This document shows positions 1 through 5,145 of a DNA stretch of 5,145 nucleotides, one piece after another. The position numbers and the translations under genes are program-made. Under the pieces are notes generated by a model that had not been told where the DNA came from, ran no database searches, and saw only the letters and a list, made by a program, of their open reading frames with translations. Position 1 is the first letter of the stretch. Each line of letters opens with the position of its first letter. The DNA is from an uncultured Caulobacterales bacterium (GTDB lineage: Bacteria > Pseudomonadota > Alphaproteobacteria > Caulobacterales > Caulobacteraceae). The stretch spans positions 1 to 5,145 of the forward strand of contig CAIUZX010000238.1 in assembly GCA_903903715.1 (NCBI GenBank), given 5' to 3'.

Positions 1-1100
1 ACCGAGTTCACGCCGCGCTGGTTGTTCTCGACGAGATCCCGGTCCTGCAGATTGGTGTTGTTCCAGAGCGCGATCAGGTCCTCAACCTCATAGTCCACGC
101 CTTCCACCGCATCGGCGGAGACCAGCCACTTGACCGTGACCGCGGTCTCGTTCGGGCCGACCGGCTCGCAGATGAAGATGACGGTGTAGTCACCCAGCGC
201 GTGGCAGAAGGTGTTCGGCTCCAGCGCCCAGCGCATCGAGCCCACGTCGGTGATGCCCGCGGTGGTCATCGGCTTTTTTACGGACGGCTTGCCGTCCATG
301 GACATGGTCTCGAAGCCCTCGTTCAATACGAAGCGCACCGCCTGCCACCAGTCGCCCTCCACCGGTCCGACCGGCAGGTTGAGGGCCTTCATCCGCGCGT
401 TGAACTCGATCTCGCGGGGGTCTTCGCCGTATTCGAAATAACCGCGGGCGCCGACGGGGAAGCTGCGCGACAGCTCCGGGTGACCGACGGGGCAGTGATA
501 GCACTCCCGCGCGTTCTCCATGACGAGCTTCCAGTTGCCCTTCTCGGTGATCGTGCACTCGTAGGCGAGCTTGGCCTTCGACAGCTGGTGCGGGGCGATC
601 AGCGGGCCGAACTGCTCCCGGAACGGGGTGAAGTCGGGCACGTCGTCGGAGATGGCGATGTATATCACGCCCTCCAGCACCTCGCATTTCACGGGGAGGA
701 GCGGGAAGTCGCTTGCGTCGAAGCCTTCGTCCATGCGGGTCGCGCTGACCAGTTCGCCCGTCAGTTCGTAGGTCCACTTGTGATAGGGGCAGACGAGGCG
801 GTTCGACTTGCCCTTGCCGCTGCAGATCTGCGCGCCGCGGTGGCGGCAGCTGTTGTGGAAGGCGCGCACGACGCCTTCGCGATCCCTAAGGATAATGACC
901 GGCGTCGCCGCCACATTGGTGGAGATGTAGCTTCCGGGGCGGGGCAGGTCGGCCTCCGTCGCCGCCAGGATCCAGGATCGTCTCCACACGGCTTCGAGAT
1001 CGAAGGCGAAGGCGTCGGCGTCGTTGTAGAGCGCCTGCGGCAGGCTGTAGCCCGGCTGACGGGACTCAAACAGAGCCCGGATCTTGTCTTGGTCGTACAT
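1..1100 (-). CDS. Rieske non-heme iron oxygenase, large subunit; glycine betaine/quaternary amine demethylase-like (C-terminus cut off)
   Basis: The visible 366 residues are an aromatic-ring-hydroxylating-type oxygenase alpha subunit. The N-terminal Rieske domain carries the [2Fe-2S] ligands C85-x-H87 and C104-x2-H107 (CRHRG and CPYHKW). The catalytic domain has the iron site in NWKLVMENARECYHCPVGH, with H202 and H207 as ligands and D353 (in NLQDRDLVE) as the likely third. E199, three residues before H202, sits where naphthalene dioxygenase has its bridging Asp; carnitine monooxygenase CntA has Glu there, and the ECYHC context is typical of the GbcA/CntA group. Such enzymes oxidatively N-demethylate betaines in the cytoplasm using electrons from a separate reductase, not seen here. 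The start is set by a strong Shine-Dalgarno, AAGGAG at 1106-1111, five bases before the ATG. The gene runs off the left edge, so a few tens of C-terminal residues are probably missing. It is divergent from the regulator and the phosphonate pair. Family call is strong; the substrate (glycine betaine, versus carnitine or stachydrine) is inferred from the neighbours. Confidence 0.9.
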   Translation of the reverse strand, partial: MYDQDKIRALFESRQPGYSLPQALYNDADAFAFDLEAVWRRSWILAATEADLPRPGSYISTNVAATPVIILRDREGVVRAFHNSCRHRGAQICSGKGKSNRLVCPYHKWTYELTGELVSATRMDEGFDASDFPLLPVKCEVLEGVIYIAISDDVPDFTPFREQFGPLIAPHQLSKAKLAYECTITEKGNWKLVMENARECYHCPVGHPELSRSFPVGARGYFEYGEDPREIEFNARMKALNLPVGPVEGDWWQAVRFVLNEGFETMSMDGKPSVKKPMTTAGITDVGSMRWALEPNTFCHALGDYTVIFICEPVGPNETAVTVKWLVSADAVEGVDYEVEDLIALWNNTNLQDRDLVENNQRGVNS

Positions 1101-1278
1101 CACAACTCCTTGGGATCGTCGCAAACATGCCATGCTGGGTTCCCGGCGGGGCAATCTTTTTTCCGCATAGGCCCATCCGGTTTTTCGCGTTCCTTTTCGC
1201 TCGCGCGGGCGATTGCGCAGGCTTTCGCTTCGGCGCAAGTTCGCGGGTACAAAACAAAGCGTTTTTCGAGTGTCCTTG
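1101..1278. promoter_or_regulatory. Divergent intergenic control region between oxygenase and LysR regulator genes
   Basis: These 178 bases must hold the promoters for the leftward oxygenase gene and, most simply, the rightward regulator-dioxygenase-HD operon. Such divergent regions next to a LysR gene usually hold the regulator's own operator. Visible elements are the oxygenase Shine-Dalgarno (1106-1111), a tandem CATGC repeat (1126-1135), and an inverted repeat TTGCGC/GCGCAA (1213-1238). A weak leftward promoter guess is TTGCCC (complement of 1149-1154) with CATGTT (complement of 1124-1129), but its 19-base spacer is long. For the rightward promoter a TACAAA box at 1248-1253 is the best -10 candidate, without a convincing -35. 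The promoter assignments are guesses; the regulatory role of the region is inferred from gene layout. Confidence 0.5.
1213..1238. repeat. Perfect 6+6 inverted repeat, candidate LysR operator
   Basis: TTGCGC at 1213-1218 is repeated as its reverse complement GCGCAA at 1233-1238, separated by 14 bases. It lies 41 bases upstream of the regulator ATG and about 112 bases upstream of the oxygenase ATG, a plausible place for a dyad bound by the LysR protein. In GC-rich DNA a 6-base dyad can arise by chance, so this is a candidate only. Confidence 0.3.
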
Positions 1279-2235
1279 ATGACCATCAATCGGCGCTGGC
1301 TCCCGCTCAATGCGCTGCGTGCGTTCGAGGCGGTCGGCCAGCACTTGAGTTTTACCGCCGGCGCCCAGGCCCTGCATGTGTCCCAGAGCGCGCTGAGCCG
1401 GCACGTCATCAGCCTCGAGGACCTGCTCGGCTGCCAGCTTCTGGAGCGCAGGCCCACGGGACTTGTGCTGACTGAGTCTGGTGCGGCGCTGTTGCCGGTG
1501 GTGCACAAGGCGTTCGACCGGCTGGAACAGTCGCTGAACGGCATCCGCGCGGGCGGGCGCGGCGTGCGGACCCTGCGCGTGCACATTCCGCCGTCACTGC
1601 TGCAGAAAATGGCGCTGCCGATGCTGCGAGATTTCCGCAAGGAGTTTCCCGACATCCTGATCGACGTGTCCTCCTCGCACGTCACCGGCCTTCCGGCGCA
1701 GGACGTGGATGTCGCCGTCGTCTATGACCGTCCAAATTCGGATGATCGGATCACGGATCTTCTCTGGATGGTGCGGGTCACGCCCGTCTGCTCGCCGGAG
1801 CTCTGGGCCCATAACCAGGGCAAGTCCATGGGCGAGCTGATGGCGGAGCAGGAGCTCTTGCACGTCAAGCTGGAGGGGGAGCCCCGGGGGCTGCTCTGGG
1901 CCACCTACGCCCGCCAGTGCGGCGTGACCATCGACACCCAGCGGGGGCTGTCCTTCGACACCGCCATCTCCGCCATGCAGTACGCCGCGGCGGGGGGCGG
2001 GCTGGCGCTCGCCGATGTCGACATGTTCGCGGGCGAGATCGCAAAGGGCGAGCTCGTTGCGCCGTTCTCCGAGGTATTCGAGGACGGGTTCGGATATTAC
2101 CTGAAATTCCATGCTGAGGACCTGGCAGACCCGGTCGTCGCGGTCTTCCGGAACTGGATGCTGGCGCGGTTCTCCGCGCAACGTCCGGCGACGGAAGATG
2201 CGATGCGGCGGACGGTGGGGTCCAATCAGCCCTGA
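1279..2235 (+). CDS. LysR-type transcriptional regulator (GcvA-like)
   Basis: The 318-residue protein has the usual LysR length and layout. A winged helix-turn-helix spans about residues 10-69: LNALRAFEAVGQHLSF, then the recognition part HVSQSALSRHVISLE, then LLGCQLLERRPTGLVLTESG. A linker helix leads to a periplasmic-binding-protein-like effector domain from about residue 97, ending near residue 300. The style is that of the GcvA/AmpR-like subgroup. ATG 1279 is chosen because it puts the usual short leader before the HTH; GTG 1270 or TTG 1276 would add only one to three residues, and TTG 1213 would add 22 atypical ones. No strong Shine-Dalgarno precedes any of them. It lies 8 bases upstream of the dioxygenase gene on the same strand and diverges from the oxygenase, so it probably controls both arms and itself. 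The inducer is unknown; a quaternary-amine phosphonate or betaine would fit the context but is unproven. Confidence 0.93.
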   Translation: MTINRRWLPLNALRAFEAVGQHLSFTAGAQALHVSQSALSRHVISLEDLLGCQLLERRPTGLVLTESGAALLPVVHKAFDRLEQSLNGIRAGGRGVRTLRVHIPPSLLQKMALPMLRDFRKEFPDILIDVSSSHVTGLPAQDVDVAVVYDRPNSDDRITDLLWMVRVTPVCSPELWAHNQGKSMGELMAEQELLHVKLEGEPRGLLWATYARQCGVTIDTQRGLSFDTAISAMQYAAAGGGLALADVDMFAGEIAKGELVAPFSEVFEDGFGYYLKFHAEDLADPVVAVFRNWMLARFSAQRPATEDAMRRTVGSNQP

Positions 2236-2243
2236 GGACGGAG
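2235..2243 (+). promoter_or_regulatory. Ribosome-binding site(s) of the dioxygenase gene, leaving two possible starts
   Basis: AGGA at 2235-2238 overlaps the last base of the regulator stop codon and lies five bases before ATG 2244. GGAG at 2240-2243 abuts that ATG but lies nine bases before a second in-frame ATG at 2253. Both starts are plausible and differ by three residues; the overlap with the regulator stop suggests translational coupling. Confidence 0.5.
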
Positions 2244-3377
2244 ATGAAGACGATGGGGCGGACCGCGCCGACACTGGTGATCGAAGAGGGACGGGGACTG
2301 GCCGCGCAGTGGCCGGATGGCGAACGCGTCGCTATCCACCCGATCTGGCTGCGCGAACGCAGCGCGGCGGCGACCGAAATCGACCTCGGCACCGGCCAGC
2401 GCCTCTATGACCCGTCGGACCTGCCGCTCGATCTGTCGGTCAAAGCCGTGGCGGACCTCGGCGGCGGGCGCCTGCGCGTCAGCTTCAGCGATGCGCATGA
2501 CGCCGTGTTCGATGCGGCGGCCCTGACCCGCGAAATCGCGCTGCCCATCGGCGATCACGATACGCCGGAGCGCACCCTCTGGACCGGTGAGCTGACCGAT
2601 CTGCCCTGGCGGACCTGGGAGGAACAGCCGTCGGACGAGACGCGTCTGGACTGGGTGACCACCTTCCTCGAATACGGCTTCATTCTCTTCCGCGGCGTGC
2701 CGTCAAAGGACCGGTCGGTGATCCGGGTCGGTCAGGCCTTTGGGCACATCCGAGACACCAACTTCGGCGACATGTTCGATGTCCGCTCCGTCCCCGGCGC
2801 CAACGACCTCGCCTATACGGCGCTGGAGCTCGGTCCGCATACGGACAATCCCTATCGGTCGCCGGTGCCGGGGGTGCAGCTTCTGCATTGCCTGACCAAC
2901 GAGACCACGGGCGGCCTGTCGACCCTGGCCGACGGCGCGGCGGCGGCGGAAGCCCTGCGCGCCAGCGATCCGGCCGCGTTCAAGGTGCTGAGCGAGACGC
3001 CTGTGCGCTATCGCTTCCAGGACAAGACGACGGAGCTGGTCGCTAGCGCGACGCCCATCGTGCTGAACGCAGGCGGAGCGGTGGAGGGCGTGCACATCAG
3101 CTCGCGCCTCGACTTCGTGCCGCTGATGAGCGCCGAGGCGCTGACCGAATACTACCGCGCCCGCCGGGTGTTCGATCACATGCTGAAGGATCAGGCCTTC
3201 GAGATCCGTTTCCGCCTCGACGACGGCGATCTTGTGATGTTCGATAATGTCCGCCTGCTGCACGGCCGTACGTCCTTCGACCCGGCGGAGGGGCTGCGGC
3301 ACCTGCAGGGCTGCTATATCGACATCGACGGACCGCGCAGTCTCTACCGCGTTCTGCGCCGCTCGTCCGTCAACTGA
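2244..3377 (+). CDS. tmpA: Fe(II)/2-oxoglutarate dioxygenase, probable 2-(trimethylammonio)ethylphosphonate hydroxylase (TmpA-like; looks like gamma-butyrobetaine hydroxylase)
   Basis: The 377-residue protein has the gamma-butyrobetaine hydroxylase layout: a small N-terminal domain (about 10-100, WLRER motif) and a TauD-type double-stranded beta-helix domain (about 130-370). Iron ligands are H199 and D201 (HTD) and H340 (LLHGR); R352 is the likely 2-oxoglutarate anchor. Aromatic F174, F178 and Y191 fall where BBOX1 has the aromatic cage that holds a trimethylammonium group, judged by eye from NFGDMF and LAYTALELGPHTD. BBOX1 binds zinc through an N-terminal Cys cluster; here that domain has no cysteine at all (the only two are C216 and C357). 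TmpA enzymes hydroxylate C1 of the trimethylated phosphonate, with release of CO2 and succinate. The main reason to prefer TmpA over a carnitine-biosynthesis enzyme is the adjacent PhnZ/TmpB-like HD gene, 20 bases downstream. Alternatives are a PhnY*-like 2-aminoethylphosphonate hydroxylase or a true gamma-butyrobetaine hydroxylase. The family is certain; the substrate is fairly likely. Confidence 0.78.
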   Translation: MKTMGRTAPTLVIEEGRGLAAQWPDGERVAIHPIWLRERSAAATEIDLGTGQRLYDPSDLPLDLSVKAVADLGGGRLRVSFSDAHDAVFDAAALTREIALPIGDHDTPERTLWTGELTDLPWRTWEEQPSDETRLDWVTTFLEYGFILFRGVPSKDRSVIRVGQAFGHIRDTNFGDMFDVRSVPGANDLAYTALELGPHTDNPYRSPVPGVQLLHCLTNETTGGLSTLADGAAAAEALRASDPAAFKVLSETPVRYRFQDKTTELVASATPIVLNAGGAVEGVHISSRLDFVPLMSAEALTEYYRARRVFDHMLKDQAFEIRFRLDDGDLVMFDNVRLLHGRTSFDPAEGLRHLQGCYIDIDGPRSLYRVLRRSSVN

Positions 3378-3397
3378 ACATATCGAGGAGCGAGCGC

Positions 3398-3976
3398 ATG
3401 GGCCGCATCGTCAGCTTCCGTCAGATGAAGGACGGGACCAAAGAGGACTACGAACTCCTCGATCAGTCGGAGAAGGACCACGCGACGGGCCTGCCGGACC
3501 GGATCCTCGAGACGCTCCAGCGCCTCGACCACTCGCTGGAGGGCTATCCGCTCACCCGCCTCGGTCATGTGCTGCAGACGGCGACCCGCGCCCTGCGGGA
3601 CGGGGCGGACGACGAGATGGTGGTGGCGGCCCTCATCCACGACATCGGCGACGAGCTGTCCCCCTACAATCACGCGGAGATCGCGGCGGGGGTGATCCGG
3701 CCCTATGTGCGGCCGGAGGTGACCTGGATCGTGGAGCAGCACGGCCTGTTCCAGGCCTATTACTACGTCCATCACATGGGCGGCGACCGCAACATGCGCG
3801 ACCGCTTCAAGGATCATCCCTGGTACGCCGCCTGCGCGCATTTCTGCGAAGCTTGGGATCAGGCGTCGTTTGATCCCGACTACGACACCTTGCCGCTGGC
3901 CCACTTCGAGCCCTTGATCCGCAAGGTGTTCGGCCGCACGCCGCACGATCCGCGGTATGTCTCGGACGTCGCCTAA
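3398..3976 (+). CDS. tmpB: HD-domain mixed-valence diiron oxygenase, probable C-P bond cleaving enzyme (TmpB/PhnZ-like)
   Basis: The 192-residue cytoplasmic protein is of the kind often labelled HD phosphohydrolase. Compared with PhnZ from memory, RLGHVLQTATRALRDGADDEMVV and AALIHDIGD match closely, giving the diiron ligands H57, H81, D82, H92, H115 and D154 (in CEAWDQASFD). This is the six-ligand set of the MIOX/PhnZ oxygenases. PhnZ E27, which contacts the primary amine of its substrate, corresponds to Y50 here, which would suit a quaternary amine better; that step is inference. The expected reaction, known for TmpB, turns (R)-1-hydroxy-2-(trimethylammonio)ethylphosphonate plus O2 into glycine betaine and phosphate. 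A Shine-Dalgarno GAGGAG (3385-3390) lies seven bases before the ATG, and the gap to the dioxygenase gene is 20 bases, so the two are surely cotranscribed. Its TAA overlaps the stop of the convergent MDR gene. Alternatives are a PhnZ acting on an aminoethyl substrate, or a real phosphohydrolase. Confidence 0.8.
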   Translation: MGRIVSFRQMKDGTKEDYELLDQSEKDHATGLPDRILETLQRLDHSLEGYPLTRLGHVLQTATRALRDGADDEMVVAALIHDIGDELSPYNHAEIAAGVIRPYVRPEVTWIVEQHGLFQAYYYVHHMGGDRNMRDRFKDHPWYAACAHFCEAWDQASFDPDYDTLPLAHFEPLIRKVFGRTPHDPRYVSDVA

Positions 3977-5031
3977 GCTGGCGGGACGACGACGAGCTTG
4001 CCGAGGTGGCGTTTGGCGGCGAAGTCGCCTTGCGCGCGCGCAAGGTCCTTCAGCGCATAGGTGGCGGCCACCAGCGGGCGGACCTCGCCCCGCTCGATAT
4101 GCCCGATCAGGGCCTTGAACACCTCCGCCGACTGGGCCGTGCAGCCCATGAGGGTCAGGTCCTTCAGGTAGAGCGTCCGAAGGTCGAGCTGGACCAGCGG
4201 TCCGCCGATGGCGCCGGAGATGGCGTAGCGCCCGCCGGGCTTCAGCGCCGTCAGCAGGGACGGCCAGTCCGGCCCGCCGACGAGATCGATCACCACATCC
4301 ACGCTGTCCTTGGCGACCTGCGACGCCAGCCCGTCCTCCCGCACGATGAGCTGCTCCGCCGGCAGAACGTGGCAGGCCTCGAGCTTCTCGCGAGAGACGA
4401 CAGCGAGAGCCCGCACCCCCCGCCGTGCGGCGAGCTGGACGGCGGCGGAGCCCACGCCCCCGGTCGCGCCGGTGATGAGCACCGTTTCGCCCTTCGCCAC
4501 CCCCGCCCGGGTCAGGAGGTTCTCGGCCGTGCCGTAGGCGCAGGGGAAGGCGGCGAGCTCGACATCCGTCAGGGGGCTGTCGATATCGAAGGCGTCGGCG
4601 GCGGGGGCTGTCGTGTACTGAGCAAATCCGCCGTCCCGCTCCGAGCCCAGCCAGATGTCCTGTCCGTCCCTACGCAATGAGGTGAGGCACGGTTGCACCA
4701 AGACACGACGCCCGAGCCGCGATGTCTCAACCCCTTCGCCCAGCGCCACGATGACGCCGCATACATCCGCGCCCTGAATGCGGGGAAAGCGCAGGGCCTC
4801 TCCGGTCCAGGCCCCGCTCTCTACAGGGGCGGCGTCATCTGCAGCCTTCGCGTACCAGCCGGTGCGGGTGTTGAGGTCGGTATTGTTAATCCCCGCCGCG
4901 CCGACGCGGATCAGCACTTCACCCGGCGCCGGGGAGGGGACGGGAACATCCTCCCGGTATTGCAACTGATCGTAACCGCCATGTCCGGTCAGGAGTACGG
5001 CGGCCATCGTCTTGGGGAGGGATGAGGTCAT
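3973..5031 (-). CDS. Zinc-independent MDR-family NAD(P)H oxidoreductase (quinone-oxidoreductase-like)
   Basis: The 352-residue protein is a medium-chain dehydrogenase/reductase. The GroES-like N-terminal part carries PAPGEVLIRVGAAGINNTDL (35-54) and RIQGADVCGVIVALGEGV (84-101). The Rossmann nucleotide-binding part has ITGATGGVGSAAVQLA (186-201), and the C-terminus ends in KRHLGKLVVV. The catalytic zinc ligands of alcohol dehydrogenases are absent: N50 is where Cys is expected and GAD (87-89) replaces GHE. The structural-zinc Cys lobe is also missing, so it belongs with the quinone oxidoreductase or enoyl-reductase-like members. Such enzymes transfer hydride from NAD(P)H to quinones, enones or similar carbonyls; the substrate here cannot be read. 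The ATG at 5031 has only a weak AGG upstream. M9 (MAAVLLTGHGG) resembles the usual family start, so the true start could be there, but it has no better ribosome site. The gene is convergent with the HD gene, stops overlapping, and has its own upstream region, so a role in phosphonate or betaine metabolism is not implied. Confidence 0.88.
   Translation of the reverse strand: MTSSLPKTMAAVLLTGHGGYDQLQYREDVPVPSPAPGEVLIRVGAAGINNTDLNTRTGWYAKAADDAAPVESGAWTGEALRFPRIQGADVCGVIVALGEGVETSRLGRRVLVQPCLTSLRRDGQDIWLGSERDGGFAQYTTAPAADAFDIDSPLTDVELAAFPCAYGTAENLLTRAGVAKGETVLITGATGGVGSAAVQLAARRGVRALAVVSREKLEACHVLPAEQLIVREDGLASQVAKDSVDVVIDLVGGPDWPSLLTALKPGGRYAISGAIGGPLVQLDLRTLYLKDLTLMGCTAQSAEVFKALIGHIERGEVRPLVAATYALKDLARAQGDFAAKRHLGKLVVVPPA
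4028..4045. repeat. Perfect 18-base palindrome CCTTGCGCGCGCGCAAGG inside the 3' end of the MDR gene
   Basis: The 18 bases equal their own reverse complement and could fold in RNA from either strand into a 7-bp stem with a four-base CGCG loop. It starts 51 bases after the HD-gene stop and encodes part of the MDR C-terminus (around KDLARAQGD). A weaker hairpin, GGCG-AAGT-CGCC at 4018-4029, overlaps it. No T-run follows on either strand, so this is not a classical intrinsic terminator. With no intergenic space between the convergent genes, it is still the best visible candidate for a pause or 3'-end structure. It may also be a chance product of GC-rich coding sequence. Confidence 0.4.
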
Positions 5032-5145
5032 GGCCTAATAGACGGGCCGAAGCGTCGCCCGCGCAAGTCACGTGACGTGTGATCGCAGGGCGTTTACCCC
5101 AAAAAAATTGAACGATTCCCGAAAAAAGTTCAGTTGAGGCGCGGG
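5032..5145 (-). promoter_or_regulatory. Upstream region of the MDR gene
   Basis: These 114 bases hold no convincing gene and should contain the leftward MDR promoter. No clear -35/-10 pair is visible. Two dyads stand out: the palindrome GTCACGTGAC at 5067-5076, and TGAAC (5109-5113) facing GTTCA (5128-5132) across 14 bases. The stretch around 5097-5130 is markedly A/T-rich, with runs of seven and six A's, unlike the surrounding coding DNA. What lies to the right is not visible, so the region could also serve a divergent gene beyond the edge. Confidence 0.4.
5067..5076. repeat. 10-base palindrome GTCACGTGAC, candidate operator
   Basis: The site is a perfect dyad about 36 bases upstream of the MDR start codon. 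Its core followed by CGTGTGA also gives a looser TCAC-N7-GTGA symmetry (5068-5082). The position fits binding by a repressor or activator, but nothing in the window identifies the protein. Confidence 0.3.

Noticed and set aside
1213..1278. Upstream TTG start for the LysR gene, adding 22 residues
   Set aside because: The extra residues are basic and atypical for LysR N-termini, and the TTG lies within the inverted repeat; ATG 1279 gives the normal leader length.
201..1475. Long 424-codon plus-strand reading frame running antisense to the Rieske gene and into the LysR gene
   Set aside because: It is a shadow frame produced by GC-rich codon bias. Its translation has no recognisable domain, while the opposite strand carries full Rieske and iron-site motifs.
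1066..1584. Minus-strand 172-codon frame across the divergent region and the LysR 5' end
   Set aside because: It overlaps the start of the Rieske gene and the HTH coding region, and it has low-complexity Arg/Gln/Ala-rich content with no ribosome site noticed.
2703..3302. Minus-strand 199-codon frame inside the dioxygenase gene
   Set aside because: The sense strand encodes intact catalytic motifs here; the antisense product is Arg/His/Val-rich with no family signature.
3344..3946. Minus-strand 200-codon frame opposite the HD gene
   Set aside because: It lies almost wholly within the HD gene, whose metal ligands and ribosome site are clear; no features support the antisense frame.
3975..3999. 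AAGCT...AGCTT 5-bp dyad at the convergent junction as a terminator
   Set aside because: The stem is short, the loop is 15 bases and no T-run follows, so it is too weak to call.
1..5145. CRISPR array, tRNA/rRNA gene, insertion sequence or prophage parts
   Set aside because: No regularly spaced repeats, tRNA-like folds, transposase motifs or terminal repeats were seen; coding sequence fills nearly the whole window.

Overview
The window is dense, GC-rich bacterial chromosomal DNA, with strong G/C bias at third codon positions. Gene content and protein style suggest an alphaproteobacterium, perhaps of the Rhodobacterales/Rhodospirillales type. That placement is inferred from family resemblance only; no rRNA or other marker gene is present.

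Layout, left to right. (1) Positions 1-1100, minus strand: most of a Rieske non-heme iron oxygenase large subunit of the glycine-betaine/carnitine (quaternary amine) group, with its C-terminus cut by the left edge. (2) Positions 1101-1278: a 178-base divergent intergenic region holding the oxygenase ribosome-binding site and a 6+6 inverted repeat. (3) Positions 1279-2235, plus strand: a LysR-type regulator. (4) Positions 2244-3377 and 3398-3976, plus strand, tightly spaced behind the regulator: an Fe(II)/2-oxoglutarate dioxygenase resembling gamma-butyrobetaine hydroxylase, and a small HD-domain protein. (5) Positions 3973-5031, minus strand: a zinc-independent MDR (quinone-oxidoreductase-like) NAD(P)H enzyme whose stop codon overlaps that of the HD gene. 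(6) Positions 5032-5145: its upstream region, with a 10-base palindrome and a short inverted repeat.

The central interpretation is that the dioxygenase plus HD pair is a TmpA/TmpB-type oxidative phosphonate-degradation pair, related to PhnY*/PhnZ. It is probably not a carnitine-biosynthesis enzyme next to a phosphohydrolase. In the known TmpA/TmpB route, 2-(trimethylammonio)ethylphosphonate is hydroxylated at C1 by TmpA, and TmpB then cleaves the C-P bond oxidatively to give glycine betaine and phosphate. The divergent Rieske oxygenase is of the type that N-demethylates glycine betaine. The locus can therefore be read as a compact unit that takes phosphate from a quaternary-amine phosphonate and then breaks down the released betaine, probably under control of the LysR protein between the two arms. 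The residues support the enzyme families strongly. The exact substrates and the coupling of the three enzymes are inference. No phosphonate transporter and no Rieske reductase partner lie inside the window.
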